Assembly (NCBI GenBank): GCA_013180625.2
Contig: SNVD02010212.1
Span: 1 to 64,000 of the forward strand
Origin: Boswellia sacra
Taxonomy: Eukaryota; Streptophyta; Magnoliopsida; Sapindales; Burseraceae
DNA length: 64,000 bases
Reading direction: 5' to 3'
Shown here: piece by piece, positions 44,865 to 57,729 of the stretch
Layout: every line of letters starts with the position of its first letter
Position numbering within the stretch: the first letter of the stretch is position 1
Made by a program: the position numbers and the translations under genes
Notes under the pieces: model-generated
Databases searched by the model: none
Seen by the model: only the letters and a program-made list of their open reading frames with translations
Told to the model about the DNA's origin: nothing

Positions 44865-46656
44865 ATGGCATCCTCATCTAAATCTAAGAAGAACACTAGT
44901 GCTATATCTTCCTCAAACGATTCTAGTTACAATAGTAATGACAACTCTTAGTCGTCTTAGTCCCAACAACAGCATGCAGAGATCCCAATTGATCTTGCAA
45001 TGAGTGAAGATGAGTCAATCCCAGTTAAGCGAATGAAGCACAAAGTAAAGTCAAAGTTCAACAAGTTGCTCACAACAGCTGTCAAACAAAATTTCTTAAA
45101 ATACACATCAAAGAGGAAGTTGCAGATTGAAAGGCCAGTGAAGGTAACCGACTTCGACAAGTATGGCCAAAGTGAACTACTTGACTCTATTTACTGTAAA
45201 CAACTTCCTACCCCCTGTTAAGTCTTTGATTCAAGAATTTTGTGCAAATATAACTGCTTTAATTGATGACCCGAAGAGCTTTCATTATCACCAAGTGTAT
45301 TGTAGAGGGAACTTTGTGAAATTTTCATCGAATATCATTAACACTTTCTTTGATATACCCATTGGTAGTTTGAACTCTATTGAAGAAAATTTTGATATGG
45401 CGATTGTTCTTAAGGAATTGACTGGTCAACAAGGTTTAGTTTAGAACCTGAGAGATGATATTGATAAACAATACCTTAGAAAGAAATATAGGGTTCTACA
45501 TAAGATTGCACAGCTTGATTGATTCCCTTCTTCACATCAGAATCAAGTCAGAGGAGATAGAGTGAAATTTCTGTTCTATTTTGGCACAAATAAACCAATT
45601 AATTTAGGTTTATGGATTTATAGGATGATTGTCTAAATTGCACCATATAAATCCAATTACCATTTGCTTGTGTTTCCTTGTTTGATTAAAGGTATTTCAG
45701 CTTAAAATGGTGTTCCCATTAGCCCAAAAAAGCATATTGAGATTTCGTCTAAATCCATCACAAAAGGATTTCTGCATCGACTGCATGACAAATCTAATAT
45801 GCCTGCCCCTGAACCAATACCAAGAAGAGCTTGAAACAATCCCATGAATAATGTGCAGGATCTCAAAGACATCTAAGCAAAGCAATCTGTATTGAAGAAT
45901 AAACTTGCTAGAAAATCTGTTGCTGCAGAAGACCAACCACCCATAGGAACTGAAAATGTAGTGCAAGAGCATTCAGCAGAGCAAATGCCAGAGAAGGATC
46001 AAGCTTAACAACCTACTGTTGAGATAGACATAATAGCAAAAAAGAAAATGAAGAAAAAGAAATCAAAGAAGAAAGCTAAAGGAACTTATCTGAAGAGCAA
46101 GAAGAAGGTCAAAGTGGTGAAGAAAAAGTCTGACAAGAAGAAGAAAATTGCAATAACAGTTCCAAAACTGCATGATGAATCCTTGTCAGATGAACCAGCT
46201 TAAGAGGAACCCACAATACCATCATCTTTACCACCTTCTGAAGAAGAACCTAACAATACCCCAGTTTCTGAAGCTAAACAACTTGTCGCTACACCACCGC
46301 AGTCATCTCCACATGATGTAGAACACACACAGGAACCAGCTCCTAAAGCAGACACAACAAAAACAAGAGAGGAAATCCCAGCCCAGCTTGCAGTTGAATC
46401 TCTTATGGATCTATGACAACCTGTTATTAAGTCTCAACCTGCAGAAACCAGTGCTAAAAAACATGAAAGAGAGATCAGACGAATTGTGGCTGACGTTACT
46501 ACTTCCATGACTGACACCTCTGAACAGCAGGACACTTCGACAGTCTTTGAGCCACCTACTTCTTCCACCAACAGCAAAAAGTTTAAAACTATAGCTGCCA
46601 GCACCAAGAAAAGACATGGGCATTTTTCTTCATCTCCTATTCGCAAATATGCCTAA
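44865..46656 (+). pseudogene. Post-pol ORF (Sirevirus additional gene), decayed
   Basis: Beginning MASSSKSKKNTSAISSS, this region encodes a Ser-rich head and then a domain found in plant transposon proteins (VKSLIQEFCANITALIDDPK, VYCRGNFVKFSSNIINTFFD, 45215-45370). A Lys-rich tract follows (46040-46150), then a Pro/Glu/Thr-rich tail. It lies after pol and before the 3' LTR, where Sireviruses have an extra ORF, sometimes called env-like. Many stops and frameshifts (about 44945, 45221, 45441, 46201) break it. It shows no clear membrane segment, so calling it an envelope protein is not justified from this sequence. Confidence 0.7.
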
Positions 46657-47148
46657 CATTTTTAAGTTTTTTTCGGAAATTGTTATGAAATCAAGGGGGA
46701 GAAGAGCTTTCTAATTTTTGTTTGTCTGTTTTTGTTTGTGTTTGGTACTTTGAACTAATCCAGGGGAAGTCATTAATGGGGAGTTTTATGATTTGTTATT
46801 TGTTTCTTATTTGTTACTTTGCATGATTTACTTTACTATATTTTGTGTTTTTATCTGCATATTTGACTTGCTTGTTTCTTTGTTTGCCACATTTTATTTA
46901 GCTTTGTTTATGTTAATGAATATAACATTTGAAAGGTTTGATTAGCTTTGATTGGTTTTGCAGGATTTGTCCAAACATTTTTCTGTTATGACTTGTTCTG
47001 TTATGTGGTTTATAACTAAACAATTTTTATTTCTTTAAGTATGTCATTTTCTGTTTGAGGGATTATGATTGCTTATAGTTGATTTGGACTCATCTTTGTG
47101 TGCTATTCTTTGATCAGAAATAGTTTGGTATTTTCATCACAAGTTGCC
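46657..47148 (+). other. Copia 3' spacer
   Basis: A T-rich untranslated stretch between the post-pol ORF and the polypurine tract, with no ORF or repeat beyond the G-rich copy at 46693-46704. Confidence 0.6.
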
Positions 47149-47161
47149 AAAAAGGGGAAGA
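47149..47161 (+). other. Polypurine tract of the copia element
   Basis: AAAAAGGGGAAGA ends one base before the 3' LTR start TGTTAGTATC. This is the priming site for plus-strand synthesis and matches the usual Sirevirus signature closely. Confidence 0.88.
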
Positions 47162-47162
47162 T

Positions 47163-48008
47163 TGTTAGTATCGACATGTGACACTCTTGCATGTACCATG
47201 CACATGATTGTTTTGGCCAACTTGTAGATAAAAATATTGTGTTATATTGTCTCTTATTTTACTATTTCTAGAAGTATAATTTAGGAAGTATTTGATTCAT
47301 ATTAAATATCTCTTTTAATTATGACATTATTTGATGTATCCTAGTTAAATTAAGAGTATATCTATTTGTATCCTATTTTATTCAGGAGATTACTTATATC
47401 ACTTCCTAAATTATTGTTCTTTATCCTAATTAAGTTTGATTGAGATTCTATAGGATTTTGGAGAGATAGCACAATCAGATATCACACTATATATAACGTT
47501 ATTCAACGTAACTTATATGGGTGTGTGTATGTCACGGTATTCCAAAAATTAGAGGAGAGCTTCAACGCAATAGGGAATGCTTCTTTGATTTTATTTTTTT
47601 TGTGTTTTATTCATGTATGAGAGATTGTGATCATACATAAATTTTAATTAGGTTTGTCTGAGTTAGTATACACTTGAGAGAACTTGTGAATTGAGTGTTT
47701 ATGTAATTTAGTGTCAGATATCGTGGTTATATTTTACTTAACAGTGTGTTGTTAAGTTGTCAACGACAGAGAGTGGGCAGTGTCACTAGAGTTTAAGATC
47801 TTGGTAGGATTTTGTTTTACAAAGATTATGTCAGTGTATGAGAGTGAGTCAACACTGTAAATGATCCTAAATATTATACAAATAAGAACTTAATCTCAAA
47901 GCTGTCCGTGGATGTAGGTTTTATAACCAAACCACGTAAAATTCTCCTGTACCATTTTACTTAATTTACTATTATATTGCATATAACTTCATACTTTCAA
48001 ATCTCACA
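47163..48008 (+). repeat. 3' LTR of the copia element
   Basis: This 846-bp repeat begins TGTTAGTATC and ends CTCACA; GTAAA follows at 48009-48013. It is co-linear with the 5' LTR but shows many substitutions, chiefly C/T and G/A, and small indels. That pattern suggests age and methylation-driven decay. Confidence 0.92.
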
Positions 48009-48013
48009 GTAAA

Positions 48014-49573
48014 TTACGTAAATATATTACATGGGATATAACTCAAAAAATACATGTGTGTTTTACTTATTTTTATCTAAAATATTTTTTATTTTAATTT
48101 TAACTGAAGTGGGGCTTAGAAGAGATTTTTGGGGCTTAAATAACAAATCTCTAAACCCTTGTAAAACTAAATCAAGCCACACCTAAGCAGAACAAGCAAA
48201 TTGGGTTACTCGGTGTCATCCTTGTTCTGAAGGGTGCTTAATTTGGAGTTGAACCAAACACTGATTTGTTTTTGTGTCTTTCTTTCTCTATTGCCCAACC
48301 AACTGATAAGCTGACGAAACCAAATCATTTGGTAATTGAATTCCATACAAGCTAATAAGCAGCCCCACGATCTATTGACTAGTTGCTCATCGGTCATGAC
48401 AAGTTAACGAGTGCAACTTGTCGGATCGTCAAATGTGTATTTCGAGCACATTGCCTAACTTATTTGAGATGTTATTTTTGTTTTTTAGGATAAAATTGAT
48501 TATACAATAAAAAATATTAAAATTAAACATACTAAAACCAAAACCTCTCAACTTGGTTATTTTCTCTGATTTTTTTAAAAATTAAAGCAAAGGGCTTGAT
48601 GCATTTCCTAGGTTTTAGATTCAAACCACTTCTGGTTCTTCTATACTTCTGCCTTGAAATTATTGACAAGTTCGCACAACTCCCCCATCATCATGGTAAT
48701 CCAAATACAACTTGTAATTTAAGCTCATTACCACTACAACTATACACCAGTTTGGAATTCGCATTTACTTAAGAAATGAGTTGATAATTTCCTATTTCTT
48801 AAGCAACAGCAGTTAAGGTGTTTGGTAAACATTTTTTAAACTGCTTAACAAATCTGATTATTTCTCCAGCAAAGTAGAAACTGCTTATTTCTTTAGTAAC
48901 ATCAATTCCAAACTGACCTTATATATTATGATTTATAAAGACTTCCTACTTTGTTGTTGCTTCAAGTCACTTGAACCACGTGTTTTCACTTAGAAATTAA
49001 GCTTCCTTTCTAAAAATAGTTTAACATGTGATTTTAAAGTGCATTTTTAAGAGCATTTTTAATGGAAGAGACTCTCAACAAGCATGAACCCGAAAATATA
49101 AAAGAGCAATTCATAACTGAATCAAACATTATGCATTGTAAAATTATTCCAACTCAACAAGGCCAACAGTTAGCAACACAGGGTTATGATTTACATAACT
49201 ATTTTTTATTACCAAAGACCAATAGTCATCTTTCTCATAATAGTTAATTCACTAAATTATAATTAACCAATCCGTAATGTTAATTCAATGCTTCATGATC
49301 TCTAACTACGAAACTGCCTCAAATCGGACAGGACACCTCTGCTCTGTCCTTGCACAACAACTTATACCATTCCTGACAGTATGCAGTCATTACAGATAAA
49401 GAAAGCAACTACTAAGAAAAATAGGAGAGAAAAAGCTGAGTGTCACCATTTCTAAATAGCAACAACTACACTAAACCAACTACAATAAACATAGTGAAAC
49501 TAACCTACTTTGTCTTGCAAAATTCTACTGTGTTCTGCAACAGGCAGCAAATGTTGCTTTCTCCACCAAAATA
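48014..49573. other. Intergenic spacer downstream of the HMGB15-like gene
   Basis: AT-rich sequence between the copia element and the gene's stop codon. 49430-49573 probably includes the gene's 3' untranslated region. Short ORFs (48206-48397 minus, 49062-49247 plus) are not supported. A small MITE lies within it. Confidence 0.6.
48748..48915. mobile_element. Small MITE-like inverted-repeat element
   Basis: Ends CAGTTTGGAATT (48748) and AATTCCAAACTG (48915) are perfect 12-base inverted repeats around a 168-bp AT-rich interior. Internal inverted pieces (CTTAAGAAATGAG and CTTATTTCTTTAG) allow folding. Target duplication not clear. Confidence 0.6.
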
Positions 49574-52500
49574 TCAGCTAAGAGCTAAGTTTTCTCCACC
49601 ACCATCAGCAGCCTTTTCAACCGTATCATTTCTGACAATATCATCAACCTTCTCAGTCCTATCATGCCCTCGCTCAACAAATGAAGTCTCCACATTCATA
49701 TTGCTTGATTCAGCACCTAATCCATCTATCTGAGATACCTCCATATCCATATCCTTTGTAGTTTTATCATCTTCATAATCACTCTCATCAGAGCTACTAT
49801 CATTCTCTGGTGTCTGAGGAGAATCCCCTCCAGTTTCTTCAAGCTTCATGTCCGCTTCTGCCATATCTACCTCCGGTTCAGGAAGCCGCTGTTGTAGTGG
49901 CACTGCATCACTGATGACTTGACCTGTCTTCAATCTCTCCCTGTAATCTTCCATCTCTATTCTGTATCTTTCTTTATCTTTAAGAGCTTTCTCCTGATAA
50001 ACCTAAATATCACCAATAACCATGTGTACGCTAAGAGTACTAAGAGAAATAGGATTTAGAAGAGATGCAGAGGCAAACAAAAAGTTTAATTCATAAAAGT
50101 TAGAGATAATATCAACTCTTACAGTTTTTTCAGATTCATTGAGCTTAGTCCACAGTTCACCAATCATTCTACTGATCTCCCTGTCCTTCCCTGGGTGAAG
50201 AGGTTTCAGTCTTGCATGTTGCTCGGCAAAGAAGAAATTATACCCACTTCTGTTAGGTTTTGGATGAGCAGGATCCCTCCTTTTAATTTCAGATTTCTTC
50301 CTTCGGCGACGACGTTGAATTCCAGAGACAGCATGCAGGGTATTATTGTTGGGGACTACATTGTAAGATGGTGGCACTTGGTGTGCAGGGTTCTGTGGAG
50401 CCTGATAAAGGACTCCTTTTAGCTTCTCTGAGCCTACTATAACAGTAACAAGATACCCACTTTCAAATTTTCCATCTATGACCCCTATAACTGGACATCC
50501 TGAAGATGATGCGGGGCTTGCTGCAACAATAAAGAAAAGACATTACCTAAAAAAAAAAACTCTTATCATAGTTGTAGTTAAATAATAAGAAACAGGAATG
50601 TGAATAAAAAACAATAAAATGAAAGGGAAATATTACACAGCAAATTCGCTACTGGTAAACAGAAAATTTAAATCTGATGAACACGCAAAATATCACATTC
50701 GAAAAGGAAAATGCAGAGAGCTTAACTATAAACAAATTCTTTGGACAACTTATCAATTGGTATATTAGATTTCTTTTCCTTCTTCTTTTTTTTTCTTTTT
50801 GCGATAAAAAAATTGCTCAGATATGAATGTTGTAAGAATTCATACCATCAGTAGTAATTCTGTCGATAGATCAAAGGAGACATTACCTCAAAAATAAACA
50901 AAATTCATTGCCATTCCAGTTTCAGTACACCGTATCATCCATTACTAGAAATTTCATGCATTACATTATCACAATAGACAGTTACAGGAAGTTCTAACAG
51001 ATCCAGAAACTATCACAGAAGTTATCATATATTTTGTGTCATAGGTACACAGAATTAATTTATGAATTATGAGAAGTTTCACCAGATTTACAGATAAATG
51101 GTTATTTCCTATTCAGGTTAGTAGTCAATAAAAGAAAAATTTTTTAAAAATACCTTCAGTAATCGTTGCAGCAGTAGTCCTTGGTTCCTGGATAACAGTT
51201 GCTTGAGCATTTAATGACGGCCGCACTATCCCTTGAGCAGGAGTTGACATTGCTGACGAACTCTGCCAAGTATCTGTCAATGATTGTTTGGTATTAATTA
51301 AGAGAAGTCCACATAATAAATTCAGGAGAGCAGAGTGTTTCATGGACAACCATGGCTTCTAAAAAAGTATATTTGTTCATAGTGGTGAAGCAAAGAAACA
51401 TAATATTTGCGCAGGACAAAAGATGCATTCGTAGCAGTGGACGGAAAGTTGAATATAGCAGTGACTTCTTTCCATCTTCTCTCCTTGATAATCTGCAAAT
51501 TGCAAAATGAAATCAGTCAATATGATTAACAATTCACTTTTTATGCACAATTAACAAAAAAAACTACATTTTATCATGCGGTTCTCACTCAATACATATA
51601 CATGATATTGTAATAGCCATTACCTAGTTAGAGGATGAAAAAAATTTTGTTAACATTGCTTGATAAATAAATATCCTATTTGGTTGCCATAAGAATCGAA
51701 AAATGTAAATAAAAAATTTATCAAACAAATGATCACTGGCAAATAATACAACTTATGTATTGATCATGATATGCTAAATTCAAGGACTTCAGCAAGATTA
51801 TACAGCAAGGTGGGTAAAGCTAAAACTAGAAAATTACAATCAAGCAGTGAATTAGTAACTAGGTAAGCAAACAATCTGCACAATTCAACGAAACATTCCC
51901 TGAGACACAAATTGAACTATGACTTGCAATCTATCTTATGAAGGTTAAATTATATTATAGATGATGGAGTAAACAATAGTTCAGAAATATAAAAGATAAG
52001 GGTCTGAATTAACAAATATGAATGCCGTTCCGTTGAGTAAAGGCAGAAATGAAAGCTTTCCCATGTAATAAGTTTATAATGACAAATAATTTTTAAAATG
52101 AAACTACATGTTAACTACATGAACAGAACAAAAACCTACAGAGTCATAACTTTACGAGTGAAACTTAAATGAATAAAAGATGCAACTATGGTAAAATGAA
52201 TAATTAAGAGAAACGATGTCAGCCATAATTCTTTATTTTATTTTTTTATTAGAGCCATAATTCTTTAATCAAAAACCAAAAAGCTTTCATAACTATAAAA
52301 TTGACCAGCAAAAGGTTAGAATGAAGAGGTCGAAACTGTCCATACTCTCACTAGCCACTACCAAACTTGGAAGGCAAACCACCATTATGAGAGTTGTTAA
52401 CCCTCTGAAATAAATAACTGTTGCAAAACCGAAATATAGACAACATCACGGTTCTTTCATCTTGGACACCATCCAAATAATGCTCAAATATCCCTTCCCA

Positions 52501-55500
52501 AATAGCAACTCTTTGGCAGAAGACAGTGGGATACTTCAGCTAAGCCCTTGATTGACATATTGGTTCTAGTTGTCTAGAACTCAATACCAAAAAATTTAAA
52601 TGAATAATATATATACATATGAAATAACCACATTATCTAAGATCCAAACTATAAGTACTTCCCAAGCATATGCTTCCAACAGTGCATTGGTTGGCAGATT
52701 GGCTGGTCTCTAGATTATCTATTAGCCTCTACAGACCTTCTTAAGTTAGATTCCAGTCTTATCTTTGGAAGAAGAAAAGTAGAATTTATGCCCTGGCCAC
52801 GACTGTGATGCTCTACACTTATCCGATCCCATTCACATCTAAGGCATATATTTCTTCCCCTCAACCCATCCCACTAGAAAAGGGGAAAATAACCGAGAAA
52901 AAAGCAAAAGAAAAAGAAAGTGGTAATTCATCATAAGCAGAGAACTAGCAGGTGAGTGAATGAGCAAACAAGCGATCGATATAGAAGGTAAAATGCTTGC
53001 AACTATTTACCAATAATCATCCATTTTTTAGAGGTAGACTAATAAAAGTAGATAACAAGCAAGCAGCGAATTTAGGCATGAATTTAAAATATGGGATCAT
53101 TAACATATATGGCTCAAGTGGTGTATATCAGTATAATCAAAAGAAAAACCCAGATTAGGGCATAATTTTGGCTAGCAGTGAGTTAAGAGTCTGCAAGAAA
53201 CAGAAAATGATATCGTAATTGGAACTTATTTCACATAATCACCAAAAATTTGAAGTATCAGGAAGATTATTGGTCAAACATATCCAATAAACTCACTTTT
53301 AGTTTTCAGTAAACCATATAAGAAAATAAAGTCAGGAATCTATAAAGAAATTATGAAATAAGACTCACCATTCTGTATTTAGAGGATATGTTTTGCCGTA
53401 AATATTAAATAATATTTTCTTTTAAATCCAAAGTAACGTAATATTCTTTTCTTTTAAATGCTGATATCACTCATTTACCTAAATTAGGCTTGCAACTGAA
53501 ATAATCAAGACCAAAAATCATATAACAAAGTGTAAAAGTACTTGAACTAACTTTTTCAATACCACCACGAGAAGTTACTTCCACAAAAAGTCGATGCAGG
53601 TCTAACTCCTTTCCTCCAATAATGGGGATCCTACCATTGAAAACCACAGGTACAACGGTTATCAATGTCAGGCAGATATCAACAGAAAGTACACCCAGGT
53701 TGTGGAGAAAAATTAAATGTGCAGCTAAAAGTAAAGGTAACATGTAGCTATATATTAGCAGATCAAGTAAATACTTGCTTCTGGACATGCCAGCAAAACA
53801 AAGGCATACGATAAGTCTTGCCCACAACTAATATAGCAATATCATATTTCTCCAGTTATTATCAATAAATACATGTAAAAAATAAAGATTCTCCATTGGT
53901 CAAATTCCTCCAGAAACTAAGAAAACCAACAGGACACAGCAAAATGCATGAACCATAATCAGTCAATTACATCTAATTTTGATGAAACAAAAAGAAAAAG
54001 TAAACTATGTACATTCAGAGAATGTTGAAAGACGTTCAAAGCCACTTCAAACATCTAAAACTCAAAAGAGTTCCAGACAGGTAAATAAGCAAGATCAAAA
54101 TAAAATGAAATGAAATAATAAGGTATATTACAAAGACAAACAGACAAGATGATATAATAACAACAGAACAAAAATTGGTCCTTGGGCACAATGAAGACGT
54201 GAACCCCTCTGAACAGCTTTGGAGCAAAGATTAGTCTCCAACCCAAGGACAAAAGAAGATAAGCAATTTCAAAGCAGTGGTATCACAAACTTGAATGTTT
54301 CAAATTAACAATCGACAGGAGGTTACAGCTGTAAAAATTGGCAAGAGTGAAGGGAGTAAATAGATGCAGAAAACATAATGGACAGAAAGAAAACCAGAAA
54401 CAGACACAAAACCAGATGCCTTATCCCATTCACGATCATTTAAAAATATTTCTCAACCTATTATTTACCTTCTATCCATTTGTATAAAAATAACATCCAG
54501 TCATCGATATTGCATATTTGACAAGAGTACCACGGTAACAATTTAAAGTTTTGTTGAGCAAAGCCGAAACCTTGTCAGCTAAGAACAAGTTGGTTAACTT
54601 TAATTACTAATGTTTAGCGAGTCATCACGGCTGCACGACGTGGTTATGCTAATTATAGAGAAAAAAATGTCCTTCAAGTTGGAAAATAATTCAATTATGG
54701 TTTTGGTTTGAACTATAAAAATGCACAGCCTCTGTGTGTCAGTGTCCTAAATTCCTTGACAGTTCACAAAAGAAATGGCTTCCAAGAGATCCGAACTTTT
54801 CCCCTTCAAAACAAACCCAATAAAAATTCATGATCCCCCATTTCTATTCCATAAGAACATGTTGTCAAATCAGTTTCACATATTACTTTAGCCTCGTGGA
54901 CAATAGAACCAGCAAATTAACCATGAAGTTTTCCAGAAAATCATTGCATTTCCTTTTTATCAAACTGAGGACAATAACAGAAATCACTCCTAAAAATTTC
55001 AAAATGTTCAATCATTTAAACATTTGAAGAAAATTCAATGATGGAAGAGCAAACTGCTTTTCTAAACTCATTATATGCTTGTAGCCTAACTAGCATCACA
55101 ATTAACATCACTTCTCTAGAAAGCCGAAAATCCATTTATTCTCCTATCAAAGAAAAAAGTATAAGATATATTTTGGCAAGACCTGATCAATAACAAAACA
55201 TCGAAATTTAATTTCTTATCTGGGCCAAAATAAGTTAGATTGAATAAACACACAAAACTTGAAAAACATCAAGTAACAATTCCTGCAGTGTCAAAAGAAT
55301 AACTTCATATTGATAAAGATTACAAAAAGCACCAAAAAAAAAGCCAGTATCATAGACACTCCAATCAAATTATTGCAATCAACATTAGGTTTATAGCTAC
55401 CATTCCCCAAAGAAGATGCCATCCATCATGCGCACAAATGTCCTTAGTTTGGAAAGTTAAGTTAGATAATATAACTGGATATACATGCACAAACATGTAC

Positions 55501-55877
55501 AACATCAATATAATACACTTAAAAGGAGAGAAGAGATACAAGGGTTGAATCAAAATGGGATAAACTAATAAAATTCATACTTCAACACGTTCGTCTACCT
55601 TAAAAGTACAAAAAGTAAAAAATTTAAAATGTGTAGTAAATGATAGTGAAAAGTGAGGCAAAATTAGCAAACTGGGAACACAAGGGATCTAAGGATAGAA
55701 AGCTTACATAAATTTTGTTCCCATGGTGGCATGGAGCTTTTCCAGAGTGGACATGAAAAGCTTTGGACTAGCAACAATATCCTCATATCGTGCAAGAGGT
55801 TGTGGATAGGAATGATAAGTAGAGAGAGGTTCTTTCATGGGCAGTAGGCTCTGTTTGGCACAAGAGGTTGACGCCAT
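49574..55877 (-). CDS. HMGB15: ARID-HMG box DNA-binding protein (HMGB15-like), 445 aa, apparently intact
   Basis: Six coding exons join in phase at GT/AG sites: 55708-55877, 53552-53630, 51351-51492, 51154-51273, 50123-50520 and 49574-50002. Total 1338 bp, or 445 residues plus stop. The start MASTSCAKQSLLPMKEPLST at 55877 is the first ATG in frame. An ARID domain (about 30-127: ARYEDIVASPKLFMSTLEKL ... FVLRKYYVSLLHHYEQIY) is followed by a linker, a basic RRRRRKK stretch (about 240), an HMG box (about 253-325: PKPNRSGYNFFFAEQHARLK ... RMIGELWTKLNESEK) and an acidic C terminus. These are nuclear proteins that bind AT-rich DNA and affect transcription; Arabidopsis HMGB15 acts in pollen. No stops or lost core residues are seen. 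Two introns are about 2.1 kb. The 5' UTR was not fixed. Paralogues HMGB9/10 are alternative names. Confidence 0.93.
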
Positions 55878-57597
55878 AGCCAAATTGTCTTCACCACCCA
55901 AAGGTCCCACAGATTACTTTGCTTAACCACCAACTACTATTAACCTTCTTCTGCACTGAGATATAAACATACATAAATGAGAGTTCACATTAAAAGGCAG
56001 AAGTCGAAAATCAGGAAACAAACAGAATTGCAGGGGAAAGTGAAACCAACTGCATGCAAAAAGCAGAAAATTGAAAGAATCGAAAATATTGCCAAAAAAC
56101 ACAACTTTTCTACAGAATTCAGAAGATATGAAAAGGCAAAAGAAAAGTGATGAGCAAACAGACAACTTTCACCAAGACCTTGACCAGAAGATCAACAACC
56201 ACAGTTGATGTAATAACTCCCAGTAACAGGGGAAGGGAAGGGACTCAACACCCAATAAAAGCAGCAAAAAGTATAGCATAGCTGTCATAGCCATGACATC
56301 CTTCACAGAGTACCAAGGATCAGAACAGAAGAAAGCCATCAAAGCTTTAAGCTTTCAAGACTCAGCAGCCTATAAAAAGAACGCCCTTTCAGGCTCTGGC
56401 AATAAAGACCCAGATACAATGCTTTGCTCAGACAGTAGAGTTACAGGCTACATAAGGCTATCACTTTTTAGCCTCTGACATTCTCTAGATTAGGTTGCCA
56501 TGTTGCCATCTATTGGGCACTCAAAATATGCAGATAAAACAAATTTCTCTAATCCGTAAGCCAACTCTGTTTCTTCTTTATCTGACACTGTTTCAGCCAA
56601 ACATTTATTGACGGTGATTTTCAACAAGTAACCAATGCGGGGTTTTGTGGGGCACTTTACACTGCCCATCAATCAAAATATTATTATTATTATTATTAAC
56701 AAAAAGCTTTTCAACTTTGAAAAGCAACCAAAACTCACCTTTGCCTAAAGGACCCATCAACCCTTGAATTATCAAATCAAAGAACTGTCCTCTCTCTCTC
56801 CTCTTTCACGGTCACGGAAGACATGAAATTTGCAAATGAACATTAAATAATAATAAGATATATTTCTACCACCATTCATTCATTCTACAATAGATAAATA
56901 AATATTTCTTCTATATAATAATATTTTTTTATATAATGTTTCTATTATTGATTTATTTAAATAATAATGATATTAAAAAAATAAAGAAACCCAGATGCAG
57001 AAATGGCAGATATCAGAGTCTAAAATAACCAAAGAAACAAAAAAAAAAAATTTAAAAAAGTAACTTACCACCTGTGAGAAACAGGATTGATTGAGAAAAT
57101 GAAATGACATTAACCCAAGAAGCTTATGAGTAGTTTACGTTAAATTTTCATTATTACAAACAAGCAATTATGAAATAGTTATATCTATTTTATTTATTTA
57201 TTCTGTATACATTTTTTTTATTTTTATTTAACAAAGATGTTGATGACAATAGATTGAAGAAACAAAAACATAGCCCTACCCAAATATACAAACCCACGTG
57301 TGCAAAGACCATTATACCCTCACTGCATTGGGATAAACGGCAGAATGTGGAAGGGTAGTTTTGGTAATTCAGCTCATGAGAGTGCCTTGTAGATCAAAAT
57401 CCAAGAGTGTCCAGATAAGCATTGACCTTGATAGAAATAAAAAGAAATGAATAATAATAAAAAAGAGATTGGAAATTGGAATAGAATATTTATAATTTTG
57501 TAATTTACAAATTAAATTATAACGTGTCCGATGGACTTCCCGGTTGAAACGGCAAATCTGAAAAATTGAAAAGTAAAGAATAAACAAAAGAGGGATA

Positions 57598-57628
<31 letters not shown>

Positions 57629-57720
57629 CGCCGTAACAGCAGGTCCTTTAGTGTTGTTAATCAATAAATGCTGCATTTATCATAAGCAAACATTAATAGA
57701 ATAAGTCCCAACCCAACCCA
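55878..57720 (-). promoter_or_regulatory. 5' flank of the HMGB15-like gene (UTR, possible UTR intron, promoter)
   Basis: No other coding exon is seen upstream of the start codon. TC-rich sequence at 56785-56805 and a (GA)n run at 57599-57623 are typical of plant 5' untranslated or core promoter regions, so transcription may start near either. A (TTA)n run lies at 56680-56700. The exact start site and any leader intron cannot be set from sequence alone. Confidence 0.4.
57599..57623. repeat. (GA)n microsatellite
   Basis: About twelve GA units, followed by GGAGAGCGCCG. Confidence 0.9.
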
Positions 57721-57729
57721 ACCCAACCC
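57706..57729. repeat. (CCCAA)n short repeat
   Basis: Four to five CCCAA units in TCCCAACCCAACCCAACCC. Five-base unit, so not the plant telomere repeat. Confidence 0.85.

Larger units (their letters stand above)
15149..48008 (+). mobile_element. Sirevirus-like Ty1/copia retrotransposon hosting two CACTA insertions
   Basis: Two LTRs (15149-16004 and 47163-48008) in the same direction are flanked by the same five bases, GTAAA (15144-15148 and 48009-48013). This proves one insertion spanning 32.9 kb. Removing the two CACTA elements leaves about 9 kb, a normal size for Sireviruses. Between the LTRs in order are: a tRNA-iMet primer site, gag with coiled coil and zinc knuckle, protease, integrase, reverse transcriptase/RNase H, an extra post-pol ORF, extra G-rich polypurine copies and a polypurine tract. 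All ORFs carry stops. The LTR copies differ at many sites, mostly by transitions, so the insertion is old. Confidence 0.93.

Noticed and set aside
44865..46656. Retroviral-like envelope gene
   Set aside because: It is in the position where Sireviruses carry an extra ORF, but I see no signal peptide or membrane segment, and it is full of stops.
50835..50870. Possible 14-base micro-exon in the HMGB15-like gene
   Set aside because: The flanking exons (51154-51273 and 50123-50520) already join in phase and give the conserved TEA/SPASSSGCPVIGV sequence without it.
57706..57729. CCCAA run as an interstitial telomere
   Set aside because: The plant telomere unit is seven bases (CCCTAAA); this is a five-base simple repeat.
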